Assembly (NCBI RefSeq): GCF_009650765.1
Contig: NZ_CP045740.1
Span: 4,192,001-4,256,000, forward strand
DNA from: Streptomyces sp. SUK 48
Lineage (GTDB): Bacteria; Actinomycetota; Actinomycetes; Streptomycetales; Streptomycetaceae
Length of the DNA: 64,000 bases
Reading direction: 5' to 3'
A program made the translations under genes and the position numbers. Shown piece by piece: positions 7,093 through 21,395 of the stretch (position 1 is its first letter; the number at the start of each line of letters is the position of its first letter). Below the pieces are notes generated by a model. It searched no databases and was not told where the DNA came from. It was given only the letters and a program-made list of their open reading frames with translations.

Positions 7093-10000
7093 GTGAGGGG
7101 TGGGACCTTGGGTTCCGACTCAGGGGCACGCACAGCTTTCGCCGAGCGCCTCGCGCTGCTCTACAAGGAGGCCGGAAACCCGCCCCTGAAAAGCGTCGCC
7201 GAGGCGGTCGGCCGGCTACAGCGGGTCGACGAACGCGGCCGTCCGGTCCGCGTGTCCGCGCAGCGGATCAGCGACTGGCGACGGGCCAAGAACGTGCCGG
7301 CCCAGTTCACCGCCCTCGCCGCGGTGCTCCAGATCCTGATCCCGGAGGCGCGCCGCGCCCGTCCGCATCCGGTCTCCACGGGCCTGTACGACCTCGCCCA
7401 CTGGCAGCGCCAGTGGGAGCGCGCGCTGGCCGACCCGGTGGGCGACCGCGCCGCGCCGGCCGCCTCGCCCGCCGAGGAGAACGGCCGCCCGCCCGCCCAG
7501 GCCCCGCCCATCACCGGCGGGGTGTGCCCCTACCGGGGTCTCGCGCCCTACCGGCAGGAGGACGCGCGCTGGTTCTTCGGCCGGGAGCGCAGCACCGACG
7601 CGATCATCGCCCAGCTGCGCACGGCGGGCGGTACCGGCGGCCTGGTGATGCTCGTCGGCGCCTCGGGCGCGGGCAAGTCCTCGCTGCTGAACGCCGGCCT
7701 GGTCCCGGCGATCGCGGGCGGCGCCCTGGCCGACGCGGATCACCCCCCGCGGCCGGACGGCGAGCCCGGGCAGCGCGCCCTCGTCGTCCAGCTGGTGCCC
7801 GGAGCCGATCCGCTCGCCGAGCTGATCCGCCGTATCCCCGATCTCGCGCCCGTGGCCGCCGAGGCGCGCGCGGCCGAGCGGGCGGCCACGGCCCGGCAGG
7901 AGGCCGCCGAGGGCGCCGTGACGATGGGGGCCGAGACACCCCGGATCGTGCGCGGCGCCCGGGCCGCGGTCACGGAGTGGGCGCGCCGGGAGGCGCCGCC
8001 GGGGGTCCGGCCGGTGATCATCGTGGACCAGTTCGAGGAGGCGTTCACCCTCTGCCCGGACGAGGCGGACCGCCGTACCTTCATCCAGTTGCTGCACGCC
8101 TCCTGCACCCCGCCCTTCGGCGCGTCCGGGCCCGCCCCGGTCCTGGTCGTGCTCGGCATACGCGCCGACTTCTACGAACAGTGCCTCGGCTACCCGGAAC
8201 TGGCCGACGCGCTCCAGCACCGGCACATGGTGCTCTCCCCGCTGACCAGCGGCGAGCTGCGGGACGCGGTGACCGGTCCGGCCAAGGCGGTCGGCCTGGA
8301 ACTGGAGCCCGGCCTCGCCGAGCTGATCGTGCGCGAGGTGAGCGCCGACGGCCCGCGCGGGGCGCACGACGCGGGCGTGCTCCCGCTGCTCTCGCACGCC
8401 CTGCTGGCCACCTGGCAGCGCCGCAAGGCCGGGAAGCTGACGCTGGCCGGCTACCGCGCGGCGGGCGGCATCCAGGGCGCCGTCGCCGCGACCGCCGAAC
8501 GCGCCTGGTCGGGGCTCGATCCCGCCGCCCGTACGGCCGCCCGGCTGCTCCTGCTGCGCCTGGTGCGGCTCGGCGAGGACACCGTGGCCACCCGGCGGCG
8601 CGGCACCCGGCGGCAGCTGGCCCAGGAATCGGCGGACCCCGGCAAGACCGAGGAGTCCCTGGAGGCGCTGGTCCGGGCCCGGCTGGTGACGCTGGACGCG
8701 GAGACCGTGGAGATCACCCACGAGGCGCTGCTGCACGCCTGGCCCCGGCTGCGGCACTGGATCGACGACAACCGCAACGACCATCTGCTGCGCCAGCGCC
8801 TGGAGGAGGACGGCCGGTCCTGGGAGGACTCGGAGCGGGACAGCTCGCTGCTGTACCGGGGCTCCCGGCTCGAACAGGCCCGTGCCTGGGCGCGCTCGGC
8901 GGGTGACACGTATCTGACCCGCAGCGCGGTGGAGTTCCTGGCCGCCTCGGTACGGCTGCGCAAGCGCACGGTGTGGCTGAGCCGGGCGGCGGTGGCCGCC
9001 CTGGTGGTGCTCGCGCTGGTCGCGGGCGGCTCCGCGGTGATCGCCTGGCAGCAGCGCGACGACGCCGTGTTCGAACAGGTGCTCGCCGAGGCGGACCGGG
9101 TGCAGCGCACCGACCCCTCCCTCGCCGCCCAGCTGGACCTGGTCGCCCATCAGCTGCGCCCCGACGACAAGGGGACGTACAGCAGGCTGATCTCCATCGT
9201 GAACGCGCCGCTGGCCACCCCGCTGTCCGGCCACACCGGCGCCGTCTACCTGACCTCCTTCAGCCCCGACGGCCACACCCTGGCCACGGCCAGCTACGAC
9301 CGGACCGTACGGCTGTGGAACGTATCCGACCCGACCCGGCCGCGCCCCCTCGGCGGGCCCCTGACCGGGCACTCCAGCTGGGTGAGCAGCGCGGTGTTCC
9401 GCCCCGACGGACGGGTGCTGGCCAGCGCGGGCGACGACGGCACGATCCGGCTGTGGAACGTCGCCGACCCCGCCCGCCCGACCACGCTCGGCGCGCCCCT
9501 GGCCGGCCACTCGGGCACCATCTACCTGGTCGCCTTCAGCTCCGACGGACGCACCCTCGCCTCCGCGGGCGAGGACGGCACGGTACGGCTGTGGAACGTC
9601 GCCGATCCCGCGCACCCCACCGCGCTCGCCGTGCTGCACGGGCCCACCGCGGCCGTGCGCAGCGTCGCCTTCAGCCCCGACGGGCACACCCTCGCGGCGG
9701 GCGGCGACGACCGGACGATCCGGCTGTGGAAGGTGACCGACCCGCGCCGGCCGGCCCCGCTCGGCGTGCTGCGCGGCCACACCGACATCGTGCACTCGGT
9801 CGCGTTCAGCCCGGACGGGCACACCCTGGCCAGCGGCAGCGCGGACGACACCGTACGGCTGTGGGACATCGCCGACCCGGCCGCGGCGAAACCGCTCGGC
9901 GCGCCCCTGACCGGGCACACCGGGCCCGTCTGGTCGGTGGCGTTCAGCCCCGACGGCGGGCGGCTCGCCGCCGCGAGCGCGGACAGCACGGCCAGCCTGT

Positions 10001-11190
10001 GGAACGTCAGCGACCCGGACTCCCCCTCGCAGATCGGCGAGCCCCTCGCGGGCAGCAGCGGCGAGATGTACGCGCTGGGCTTCAGCCCGGACGGGCGCAC
10101 CCTCGCCACCGGCAGCGGGGACGCCAAGGTGCGCCTGTGGTCGATCCCCACCTCGGACATGATCGGCCGCAGCGGGGCGTTCGGCCCCAACGGGCGGATA
10201 CTGGCCACGACCGCGCGCGACGGGCGGGTGCGGCTGTGGAACGTGGCGCACCCGGGGCGGCCGGTGCGGCTGGGCCCGCCGTTCATGAGCGGCAACGGCG
10301 CCGACACCCTCGTCTTCTCGCCCAACGGCCGCACCCTGGCCGTCCTCACGGGCGAGCAGAAGGTGTACCTGTGGAACGTCTCCGACCCGTCCCACCCCTT
10401 CCTGCCCGGCCCGCCGCTGCCGCTGCGGACCCGCTTCATGGGGCCCAACGCCCTCGCCTTCAGCCCCGACGGGAAGACCCTGGCCACGGCCAACGACGAC
10501 CGGACCATACGGCTGTGGAACGTGTCCGACCCGGCCCGCCCCGCCCCGCTGGGCGCGCCGCTCGCCGGCCACCACGGCTACATCAACGCGCTCGTCTTCA
10601 GCCCGGACGGGCACACCCTGGCCAGCGGCAGCGCGGACAGCACCATCCGGCTGTGGAACCTCACCGGCCCCGGCGCCGTAGAACCGCTGGGCGCCCCGCT
10701 CACCCGGCACACCGGCCCGGTCAACGCGCTGGCCTACACCCCGGACGGCAAGGCACTGGCCAGCGGCAGCGACGACGACACGGTCCGGCTGTGGGACGTC
10801 GCCGACCCGGCCTCGGCCAGACCGCTGGGCGACCCGCTCACCGGCCACACCGAGGCGGTCACCTCGCTGACCTTCGACGCGGACGGCAACACGCTGGCCA
10901 GCGGCGGCGACGACAACACGGTCCGGCTGTGGAACGTCACCGACCCCACCGCCGCGCGGCCGATCGGCCAGTCCATGACGCCCAACGCCAAGACCGGCAC
11001 CTTCCTGTCCTTCAGCCCCGGCAGCCGCGTCCTCGGCGTCTCCAGCGGCCCCGACACGGTCCGCCTGTGGGACCTGGACGCCGCCACGGCCATCGACCAC
11101 ATCTGCTCCGTCACCCGGGACGTCCTGACCCCCGCCAAGTGGCAGGAGTACCTCCCGCGCCTGTCCTACGACCCGCCGTGTGACCACTGA
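7093..11190 (+). CDS. STAND-type NTPase with HTH, membrane helix and 14 WD40 repeats
   Basis: 1365 residues, GTG start. Residues 1-85 are a helix-turn-helix-like module (VSAQRISDWRRAKNVP). Residues about 150-450 form a nSTAND1 NTPase: entry motif CPYRGLAPYRQEDARWFFGR, Walker A GASGAGKSS near 190-198, Walker B-like VIIVDQFEE near 308-316. A hydrophobic segment at about 627-650 is probably a membrane helix. From about 714 to 1335 there are 14 WD40 repeats (each with SPDG...LA...D.TVRLWNV-DP), enough for two seven-bladed propellers. Such proteins are thought to sense ligands with the propellers and switch through ATP binding and oligomerisation; some STAND families act in phage defence. Here that role is inference. 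It appears to stand alone. Confidence 0.9.
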   Translation: MRGGTLGSDSGARTAFAERLALLYKEAGNPPLKSVAEAVGRLQRVDERGRPVRVSAQRISDWRRAKNVPAQFTALAAVLQILIPEARRARPHPVSTGLYDLAHWQRQWERALADPVGDRAAPAASPAEENGRPPAQAPPITGGVCPYRGLAPYRQEDARWFFGRERSTDAIIAQLRTAGGTGGLVMLVGASGAGKSSLLNAGLVPAIAGGALADADHPPRPDGEPGQRALVVQLVPGADPLAELIRRIPDLAPVAAEARAAERAATARQEAAEGAVTMGAETPRIVRGARAAVTEWARREAPPGVRPVIIVDQFEEAFTLCPDEADRRTFIQLLHASCTPPFGASGPAPVLVVLGIRADFYEQCLGYPELADALQHRHMVLSPLTSGELRDAVTGPAKAVGLELEPGLAELIVREVSADGPRGAHDAGVLPLLSHALLATWQRRKAGKLTLAGYRAAGGIQGAVAATAERAWSGLDPAARTAARLLLLRLVRLGEDTVATRRRGTRRQLAQESADPGKTEESLEALVRARLVTLDAETVEITHEALLHAWPRLRHWIDDNRNDHLLRQRLEEDGRSWEDSERDSSLLYRGSRLEQARAWARSAGDTYLTRSAVEFLAASVRLRKRTVWLSRAAVAALVVLALVAGGSAVIAWQQRDDAVFEQVLAEADRVQRTDPSLAAQLDLVAHQLRPDDKGTYSRLISIVNAPLATPLSGHTGAVYLTSFSPDGHTLATASYDRTVRLWNVSDPTRPRPLGGPLTGHSSWVSSAVFRPDGRVLASAGDDGTIRLWNVADPARPTTLGAPLAGHSGTIYLVAFSSDGRTLASAGEDGTVRLWNVADPAHPTALAVLHGPTAAVRSVAFSPDGHTLAAGGDDRTIRLWKVTDPRRPAPLGVLRGHTDIVHSVAFSPDGHTLASGSADDTVRLWDIADPAAAKPLGAPLTGHTGPVWSVAFSPDGGRLAAASADSTASLWNVSDPDSPSQIGEPLAGSSGEMYALGFSPDGRTLATGSGDAKVRLWSIPTSDMIGRSGAFGPNGRILATTARDGRVRLWNVAHPGRPVRLGPPFMSGNGADTLVFSPNGRTLAVLTGEQKVYLWNVSDPSHPFLPGPPLPLRTRFMGPNALAFSPDGKTLATANDDRTIRLWNVSDPARPAPLGAPLAGHHGYINALVFSPDGHTLASGSADSTIRLWNLTGPGAVEPLGAPLTRHTGPVNALAYTPDGKALASGSDDDTVRLWDVADPASARPLGDPLTGHTEAVTSLTFDADGNTLASGGDDNTVRLWNVTDPTAARPIGQSMTPNAKTGTFLSFSPGSRVLGVSSGPDTVRLWDLDAATAIDHICSVTRDVLTPAKWQEYLPRLSYDPPCDH

Positions 11191-11261
11191 TCGGCCAACT
11201 TCCTTTTTTTCCCTCCGACTTGGCTCCACACGACCGACAACCTTGTTACCCTTGGCCATAG

Positions 11262-11305
11262 CCCGATCGCTGGTGCATCCCCCGTCGCCAGCGATCGGGT
11301 CTTTT
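11262..11305 (+). terminator. Strong hairpin with T-run, terminator or attenuator
   Basis: Perfect 12-bp stem CCCGATCGCTGG / CCAGCGATCGGG with a 14-base loop, followed by TCTTTT. It can terminate the WD40 gene, but it lies 71 bases past that stop and 68 bases before the next start. Attenuation of the downstream sigma-factor gene is also possible. Confidence 0.75.
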
Positions 11306-11372
11306 CGTGCGCGAGGCCCGAGGCAACGGTCTGCCCCGCCCATGGACTCCTCCGGGTGTTCAGGAGGTGTCC

Positions 11373-11912
11373 ATGGAGGACGGAAAACAGGACCGGGACG
11401 AAGAGTTCGGCAGATTCATGACCGCCCGCTGGTCACGGCTGCTGCGCACGGCCTTTCTCCTCACCGGGGAACGGCACTCCGCCGAGGATCTCGCCCAGTC
11501 CACGCTGGAGCGGGCCTACACGGCCTGGCGCAGGGTCGGCACGGCGGACGACCCGGACGCCTATGTCCGGCGCGTGATGATCAACCTGCACGCCCGCAGG
11601 CACCGGCGCAGGCTCAAGGAGTTCCTGGCGCCGAAGGACGATTCCGGCCTGGTGCGGGAGGAGGCCGACCGCGGCGACCGGATCACCCAGGCCGTCGACC
11701 GCGAGGTGCTGCTCCGGGCGCTCGCCCAGCTGCCCGCGCGACAGCGCCAGGCGGTGGTCCTGCGCTACTGGGAGGACCTGACGGAGACCCAGACCGCACA
11801 GGCGATGGGCTGCTCCGTCGGCACGGTCAAGAGCAACACGGCCAAGGGGATAGCGAAGCTGCGCCTGATCCCGGCGCTGGCCGACGCGGTCCCGCAGGGA
11901 GGGCGGGCATGA
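11373..11912 (+). CDS. SigE-family ECF-like RNA polymerase sigma factor
   Basis: 179 residues, ATG 11373 after a strong AGGAGG. Region 2 contains FLLTGERHSAEDLAQSTLERAY and AYVRRVMINLHARR; region 4 contains LPARQRQAVVLRYWEDLTE and a helix-turn-helix with MGCSVGTVKSNTAKG. This is the pattern of the Streptomyces SigE70/SigE family. Its stop overlaps the next start (ATGA), so the downstream membrane protein is translationally coupled and is probably its regulator. An upstream GTG at 11307 is in frame but has no ribosome site. Confidence 0.9.
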   Translation: MEDGKQDRDEEFGRFMTARWSRLLRTAFLLTGERHSAEDLAQSTLERAYTAWRRVGTADDPDAYVRRVMINLHARRHRRRLKEFLAPKDDSGLVREEADRGDRITQAVDREVLLRALAQLPARQRQAVVLRYWEDLTETQTAQAMGCSVGTVKSNTAKGIAKLRLIPALADAVPQGGRA

Positions 11913-12721
11913 CGCACACGGACGGGAACGGGCACGGCATGGCACAGGACAGGATCGCCCTCCTCCTCGCGGACGCGGCGCGGGAGATCGAGACCGGCCC
12001 GGCGCCCGTCGCGGCGGTCGTACAGGGCGGCCGGCGGCTCCGGGCACGGCGGTGGGCGGTGACGGCGGTCGCGGCCGCGGTGGTGGCGGGGGGCACGGCG
12101 GGGGCGGTGCGGGTGCTGCCCGACCGTGGGTCGGCCTCACCGGCGGATACCGGGGTCGGCGGGCAACTGGTGGACGAGCCGGTGATGTCGACGGTGGGTG
12201 AGGGCACCCGCGACGGCACGACATGGAACGTGAACGCCAAGGTGTGGCCGGCGCCCCGCGACCGGAGCGAGGCCGTCCGGCAGATGAGGGCCATGGCGGA
12301 CTGGGGCCTCACGCCGGTGACCTCGGGCAGCCCCTCCGACCTGATCGGCAGGACGAGCTACTTCATCTTCCGCAGCTTCCAGAAGGGCGCCGGCGCCCCC
12401 ACCTTCGGGCTGGTGGCCTCCGACACCGTCGCCGGCCTGCCCCACCCGAAGGGCACCGAGATCCACGTCTTCACCAAGGCCCTCACCCCCGGCTCCGGCA
12501 CCCAGAACCTGGTCGTCGGCATGGTGGCCACCACGGCACGCCAGGTCACCTGCCACTGGAAGGACGGCAGCGCGACCACGGCCGGTCTCGCGCCCGCCGA
12601 TACCCCGGTCCGCTCCTCGGACTCGGTCATCCGGTCCGTCCGCGGCTTCCCCACCGCCAACTGGTTCGTCTGCGCGGCCCCCGGCCAGACCGCCTACGAG
12701 TCCGCGGAGGTGACCGAGTAA
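11909..12721 (+). CDS. Membrane protein coupled to the sigma factor (possible anti-sigma)
   Basis: 270 residues, overlapping the sigma gene by 4 bases. A cytosolic N-terminus of about 50 residues is followed by a basic stretch and one membrane helix (WAVTAVAAAVVAGGTAGAV, about residues 50-70), then an extracytoplasmic domain with several Cys and Trp residues. I see no zinc anti-sigma motif (H-x3-C-x2-C). Position and topology suggest it senses something outside and holds the sigma factor, but no known anti-sigma domain is recognisable. Confidence 0.7.
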   Translation: MTHTDGNGHGMAQDRIALLLADAAREIETGPAPVAAVVQGGRRLRARRWAVTAVAAAVVAGGTAGAVRVLPDRGSASPADTGVGGQLVDEPVMSTVGEGTRDGTTWNVNAKVWPAPRDRSEAVRQMRAMADWGLTPVTSGSPSDLIGRTSYFIFRSFQKGAGAPTFGLVASDTVAGLPHPKGTEIHVFTKALTPGSGTQNLVVGMVATTARQVTCHWKDGSATTAGLAPADTPVRSSDSVIRSVRGFPTANWFVCAAPGQTAYESAEVTE

Positions 12722-12725
12722 CCCC

Positions 12726-13604
12726 TCAGCCCCGCAGCGCGTCCAAGAGGTGCGGCCAGGCGGCCGCGCCGAGCAGCGCGTCGGCCTCCGGTGTACCGCC
12801 GTACCGGAAGACCGGGGACGGCGGCGAGGGGAGTTCACCGGGAAAGAAGGGGCGGTGGCCGGCGTCGGCGCGGGTGATCAGGCGGACGCCCGCCCCGGCC
12901 GCGCGCCGGCGCTCGGCCAGCCGCTCGGCGTAGGGCTCCGAGGGCCACATCGCGTCGTCGCCGCCCGCGACCAGGATCAGTTCGGCCCGCGCCGCCTCGA
13001 CGGGGATCTCCGCCGCCGGGAGCAGACCGGCGAAGGTCCGCTCGCTGCGCTCGTACCAGCCCCGGACGGCGACGGGTTCGCCCTCCGGCTCGGCCCGCGT
13101 CCAGGAGCCGTCCATCGGCACGAAGGGCAGCGGCCGGCCCCGCCACGTCCAGCACGAGCGGTACGGGCGGTCGGCGCCGTCCCGGCCGGGCCCGACATTG
13201 CACCAGACCAGCGAGCTGGGCGAGAGGGCGGCCACCACGTCCACCCGGTCGTCGCGGACGGCCGTGAGCAGGGCCGCCTCGGCCCCCTTGGACACCCCGA
13301 GCACGCCGATCCGCCGGGCCCCCGTGTCGCGCAGCAGACCGACGGCGTCGGTGAAGGTCTCCAGCGGGACCTCGCAGATCCCGGGCGGCTGCCCGCTCCC
13401 CCCGAACCAGCGGATGGCGAGCGCGGTGATCCCCTGCCGGGCGAGCAGGCGGGCCCGCTCCCGCATGATCCGCCCACTGGACCCGGCCAGCACCAGCACC
13501 CCGGCCGCACCGCCCCCGACGGGCGAGACCAGCAACCCCTCCCAGGGCTCGGCCAGCTCCCGCTCCACGATCTCCACAGGACCCCCGATGGACCACCCTG
13601 ACAT
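12726..13604 (-). CDS. BAAT/acyl-CoA thioesterase-type alpha/beta hydrolase
   Basis: 292 residues. The nucleophile elbow GVSKGAE places Ser at S105. The acid is probably D in AGGDDAMWPS (about 225-230) and the base is H in DAGHRPFF (about 257). PYAERLAERRRAAG between them is typical of the BAAT C-terminal domain, which in relatives hydrolyses or transfers acyl groups from acyl-CoA. Substrate unknown. The start ATG (13604) lies five bases from a strong hairpin whose stem carries the only purine-rich run upstream. It is convergent with the membrane protein gene, four bases away. Confidence 0.8.
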   Translation of the reverse strand: MSGWSIGGPVEIVERELAEPWEGLLVSPVGGGAAGVLVLAGSSGRIMRERARLLARQGITALAIRWFGGSGQPPGICEVPLETFTDAVGLLRDTGARRIGVLGVSKGAEAALLTAVRDDRVDVVAALSPSSLVWCNVGPGRDGADRPYRSCWTWRGRPLPFVPMDGSWTRAEPEGEPVAVRGWYERSERTFAGLLPAAEIPVEAARAELILVAGGDDAMWPSEPYAERLAERRRAAGAGVRLITRADAGHRPFFPGELPSPPSPVFRYGGTPEADALLGAAAWPHLLDALRG

Positions 13605-13608
13605 GCCG

Positions 13609-13640
13609 AAAACCCCCAGCCGTTGAGAGCTGGGGGTTTT
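13609..13640 (-). terminator. Terminator between tRNA-Ile and the hydrolase
   Basis: Perfect 12-bp stem AAAACCCCCAGC / GCTGGGGGTTTT with an 8-base loop. It ends five bases before the tRNA-Ile 3' CCA end. On the minus strand the arm next to the hydrolase start carries GCTGGGGGTTTT, so the same hairpin could mask that gene's ribosome site. Confidence 0.8.
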
Positions 13641-13645
13641 CGTGC

Positions 13646-13722
13646 TGGTGGGGCTAACAGGATTTGAACCTGTGGCCTCATCCTTATCAGGGATGCGCTC
13701 TAACCAACTGAGCTATAGCCCC
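13646..13722 (-). tRNA. tRNA-Ile (anticodon GAT)
   Basis: Cloverleaf on the reverse strand: acceptor GGGGCTA / TAGCCCC, D-loop AGCTCAGTTGGTTAGAGC, anticodon GAT in CCTGATAAG, T-arm GGTTCAAATCC. The mature 74-nt tRNA covers 13649-13722 and the 3' CCA is encoded at 13646-13648, unlike the tRNA-Ala in this window. Confidence 0.95.
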
Positions 13723-13810
13723 GCCGCGCTGTGCGGTGTATGTCCCGCGCGCTGACTCCTGAAGATTAGCGCACGACCACGTCAGTCCCAAAATCGGTTG
13801 CCGGAGAGCG

Positions 13811-14536
13811 TCACTCGTCCTCGGCGAGGGTCAGCTCGACGCCGCCGACGAAGCCCGCGGAGAGGTTGTAGATGAAGGCCGCGAGCGTGGCCAGCGCGGT
13901 GGCCAGGACGACGTCGATGGCCGCGATGATCGTCGTGAACATCAGGACGTGCGGCAGCGAGAGGAAGGACTGGAGGTCGAAGCCGTTCGCCTCGTTCGAG
14001 CCGGTCGCCTCCGAGATCGTCCCGCCGACCGTGGAGAACACCCCCATCGCGTCCATGACCATCCACAGCACCGCCGAGGCGACGATGGTGCAGATGCCGA
14101 GCGCGATGGAGAGCAGGAAGCTGACCTTCATCACCGACCACGGGTCGGCCTTGGCCACCCGCAGCCGCGCCTTACGGGTGCGCGGCGCGGTGCGCACCCC
14201 GGTGCGGGGACGCCGTACCCCGCCGGACGCCTGCTGCGCCGGGTACGCCTGCGGCGGGTGGTACGGACCGCCGGGCTGCTCGGGGCGCCGCTCCCCGGGC
14301 AGCGGGGACGCCGACTGCGCCTCGCCGGCCGCGGCCGGGCCTCGGGTGTCCGTCACAGTTCCCCCCTGGGGTGCAGACGTGCCGGGTGCGTCCGCCGCGG
14401 ACGGCCGCACCGGCTTCAGGTTGGTCGTCTGCGGGTCGGTGGCCGTCCCCGCATGCGCGGCGGAGCCACGGCCGCCGCCGTCCGTCTCCGTACCCGTGGA
14501 GGTACCGGCCGATCCGGCGCCCGTGGCTCCGCTCAC
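13811..14536 (-). CDS. DUF3566 transmembrane protein
   Basis: 241 residues, GTG 14536 after GAGGAGTGAG. The first 125 residues are disordered (Gly/Thr/Pro/Ala). The C-terminal part has two membrane helices (VSFLLSIALGICTIVASAVLW and MFTTIIAAIDVVLATALATLAAFIYNL) separated by a loop containing FSTVGGTI and a helix, the pattern of DUF3566. Genes of this family lie just downstream of gyrA in actinobacteria, as here (18 bases); mycobacterial relatives have been tied to cell wall or division. The order suggests co-transcription with gyrA. Confidence 0.85.
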   Translation of the reverse strand: MSGATGAGSAGTSTGTETDGGGRGSAAHAGTATDPQTTNLKPVRPSAADAPGTSAPQGGTVTDTRGPAAAGEAQSASPLPGERRPEQPGGPYHPPQAYPAQQASGGVRRPRTGVRTAPRTRKARLRVAKADPWSVMKVSFLLSIALGICTIVASAVLWMVMDAMGVFSTVGGTISEATGSNEANGFDLQSFLSLPHVLMFTTIIAAIDVVLATALATLAAFIYNLSAGFVGGVELTLAEDE

Positions 14537-14554
14537 GATGACTCACTCCTCGTG

Positions 14555-17149
<2,595 letters not shown>

Positions 17150-17191
17150 TGCTGGTGAAGATCCTTCCCTGTGCGGTCAGCTGAGACCGAC

Positions 17192-19661
<2,470 letters not shown>

Positions 19662-20198
19662 TCACCCGTAGGTGTCGCCCGGACCCATGCTTCCCGGAGC
19701 CCGCAGCGGGCCGTAGCGGCGGGCCGGGCCGCCGGGGCCGTGCACCTTGATCAGCCGGACCGTGCCATGGCCGAGATCCTCGTTGAGCCGGGCGACCAGG
19801 GCCGGCGCGAGCAGCCGCAGCTGGGTCGCCCAGGCCGTGGAGTCGCAGGCCACCACGAGCACCCGCTCGTCCTCGTCGTAGCGCTGCGGCACACAGTGCT
19901 TGGCCAGGTCCTCGCCGACGATCTGCGGCCAGCGGCCCATCACGCCGCCCACGGCCGCCGGGGTCTCCCAGCCGCGCTCGGTGATCAGCCGGTTGATCGC
20001 CGAACCGAGTGCCATCGGGTCGCGGCCGTCGGCCCGCGCCCCGGACCGCAGCCCGCCGCCCCGCCGGGCCTGCTTCTTCTGCCGGGCCGCGTCGCCGCGC
20101 GCGCGGGCCTGCTCCTTCGCGGCGCGCAGCGCCACGCGCGCGAGGTCCACCCCGGAGGGCTCGCCGCTCTTCTCGGCGCCGTCCTTCCCGCCGCTCAT
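19662..20198 (-). CDS. dciA: DciA-like (DUF721) helicase-loading protein
   Basis: 178 residues. The first 60 are basic and low complexity. The DUF721 fold follows: [41 protein letters not shown], then [32 protein letters not shown] and [10 protein letters not shown]. DciA proteins are the widespread bacterial loaders of DnaB helicase and lie next to recF in actinobacteria. Its start overlaps the recF stop (ATGA), so it is translationally coupled. Confidence 0.9.
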   Translation of the reverse strand: MSGGKDGAEKSGEPSGVDLARVALRAAKEQARARGDAARQKKQARRGGGLRSGARADGRDPMALGSAINRLITERGWETPAAVGGVMGRWPQIVGEDLAKHCVPQRYDEDERVLVVACDSTAWATQLRLLAPALVARLNEDLGHGTVRLIKVHGPGGPARRYGPLRAPGSMGPGDTYG

Positions 20199-21316
20199 AC
20201 GCGTTCCACCGTCCCGCCCGAGACGGAGTACCGCGCCCCGGCCAGTACGGGCGGGACGTCGTCGTCCACGGCGGCGGTGACCAGCACCTGCTCGCCGGGC
20301 GCGACCAGCTCGGCCAGCCGCTCGCGGCGGCGCGCGTCCAGCTCGGCGAAGACGTCGTCCAGGACGAGCACGGGCTCGTTGCCCTCGGCGCGCAGCAGCT
20401 CGTACGAGGCGAGGCGCAGGGCGAGGGCGTACGACCAGGACTCGCCGTGCGAGGCGTACCCCTTGGCGGGCAACTGGCCGAGTTTCAGGACCAGATCGTC
20501 GCGATGGGGCCCGACGAGCGTGACGCCCCGCTCGATCTCCTGCTTGCGCGCCTCGGCCAGGGCGGCGAGCAGCTGCGCGTACAGGTCCTCACGGGTGTGG
20601 GCCTCGCCGGGCGCGGACGGCTTGTACTCCAGCCCGAGCGGGCCGCCGCCGGGGGCCAGCTGCTCGTACGCCTTGTCGGCCAGCGGCCGCAGCGCGGCGA
20701 TCAGGTCGAGCCGCCGGGCGAGCAGCTCGGCACCGGCGTGCGCGAGGTGCTGGTCCCACACGTCGAGGGTGGACAGGTCCATGGTCCGCCCGCCGTGCCG
20801 GCGCGCGAGCGCCGCGGACTTCAGGAGCGTGTTGCGCTGCTTGAGCACCCGCTCGTAGTCGGAGCGCACCCCGGCCATCCGCGGGGAGCGCGCGGTGATC
20901 AGCTCGTCCAGGAACCTGCGCCGCTCCCCGGGGTCCCCCTTCACCAGGGCGAGGTCCTCGGGCGCGAACAGCACGGTCCGTACGATGCCCAGCACGTCCC
21001 GGGGCCTGACCTGCGAGGACCGGTTGACGCGGGCGCGGTTGGCGCGGCCGGGGTTCAGCTCCAGCTCGATCAGCTGCTGCCGGTCGCCCTGGCGGACCTG
21101 TGCCCTGATCACGGCCCGCTCGGCGCCCATGCGCACCAGCGGCGCGTCCGAGGCGACGCGGTGGCTGCCCAGGGTCGCCAGGTAGCCGACCGCCTCCACC
21201 AGGTTGGTCTTGCCCTGGCCGTTGGGCCCGACGAAGGCCGTGACGCCCGGGTCGAGCGGGACCTCGGCCCGTTCGTACGAGCGGAAGTCGGCCAGCGAGA
21301 GATGCGTGACGTGCAT
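20195..21316 (-). CDS. recF: DNA replication and repair protein RecF
   Basis: 373 residues. SMC-like ABC ATPase: Walker [10 protein letters not shown] at 30-38, signature-like region in the middle, Walker [13 protein letters not shown] with the following RR near the C-terminus. It helps load RecA at gaps behind replication forks. Located in the standard dnaA-dnaN-gnd-recF-dciA-gyrB-gyrA order, on the minus strand. ATG start. Confidence 0.97.
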   Translation of the reverse strand: MHVTHLSLADFRSYERAEVPLDPGVTAFVGPNGQGKTNLVEAVGYLATLGSHRVASDAPLVRMGAERAVIRAQVRQGDRQQLIELELNPGRANRARVNRSSQVRPRDVLGIVRTVLFAPEDLALVKGDPGERRRFLDELITARSPRMAGVRSDYERVLKQRNTLLKSAALARRHGGRTMDLSTLDVWDQHLAHAGAELLARRLDLIAALRPLADKAYEQLAPGGGPLGLEYKPSAPGEAHTREDLYAQLLAALAEARKQEIERGVTLVGPHRDDLVLKLGQLPAKGYASHGESWSYALALRLASYELLRAEGNEPVLVLDDVFAELDARRRERLAELVAPGEQVLVTAAVDDDVPPVLAGARYSVSGGTVERV

Positions 21317-21395
21317 GGGCGGTACGCCGGCCTCCTTCCGCTTCCGCGCGACGAACGGGCTGTGGATCGCGGGGCGCCCCCCGGACTGCTTCGGA

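Noticed and set aside
6606..7133. Minus-strand open frame upstream of the STAND gene
   Set aside because: Ser/Thr/Pro/Arg-rich with no ribosome site or domain, and it overlaps the start of the STAND gene.
7216..11343. Long open frame on the minus strand opposite the STAND/WD40 gene (over 1300 codons)
   Set aside because: It is a shadow of the GC-rich WD40 repeats: low-complexity Gly/Arg/Val sequence, no domains, and third-position G/C bias supports the plus-strand gene.
11180..11908. Upstream extension of the sigma-partner membrane protein
   Set aside because: This stretch overlaps the whole sigma gene in another frame; the ATGA overlap at 11909 gives a natural start.
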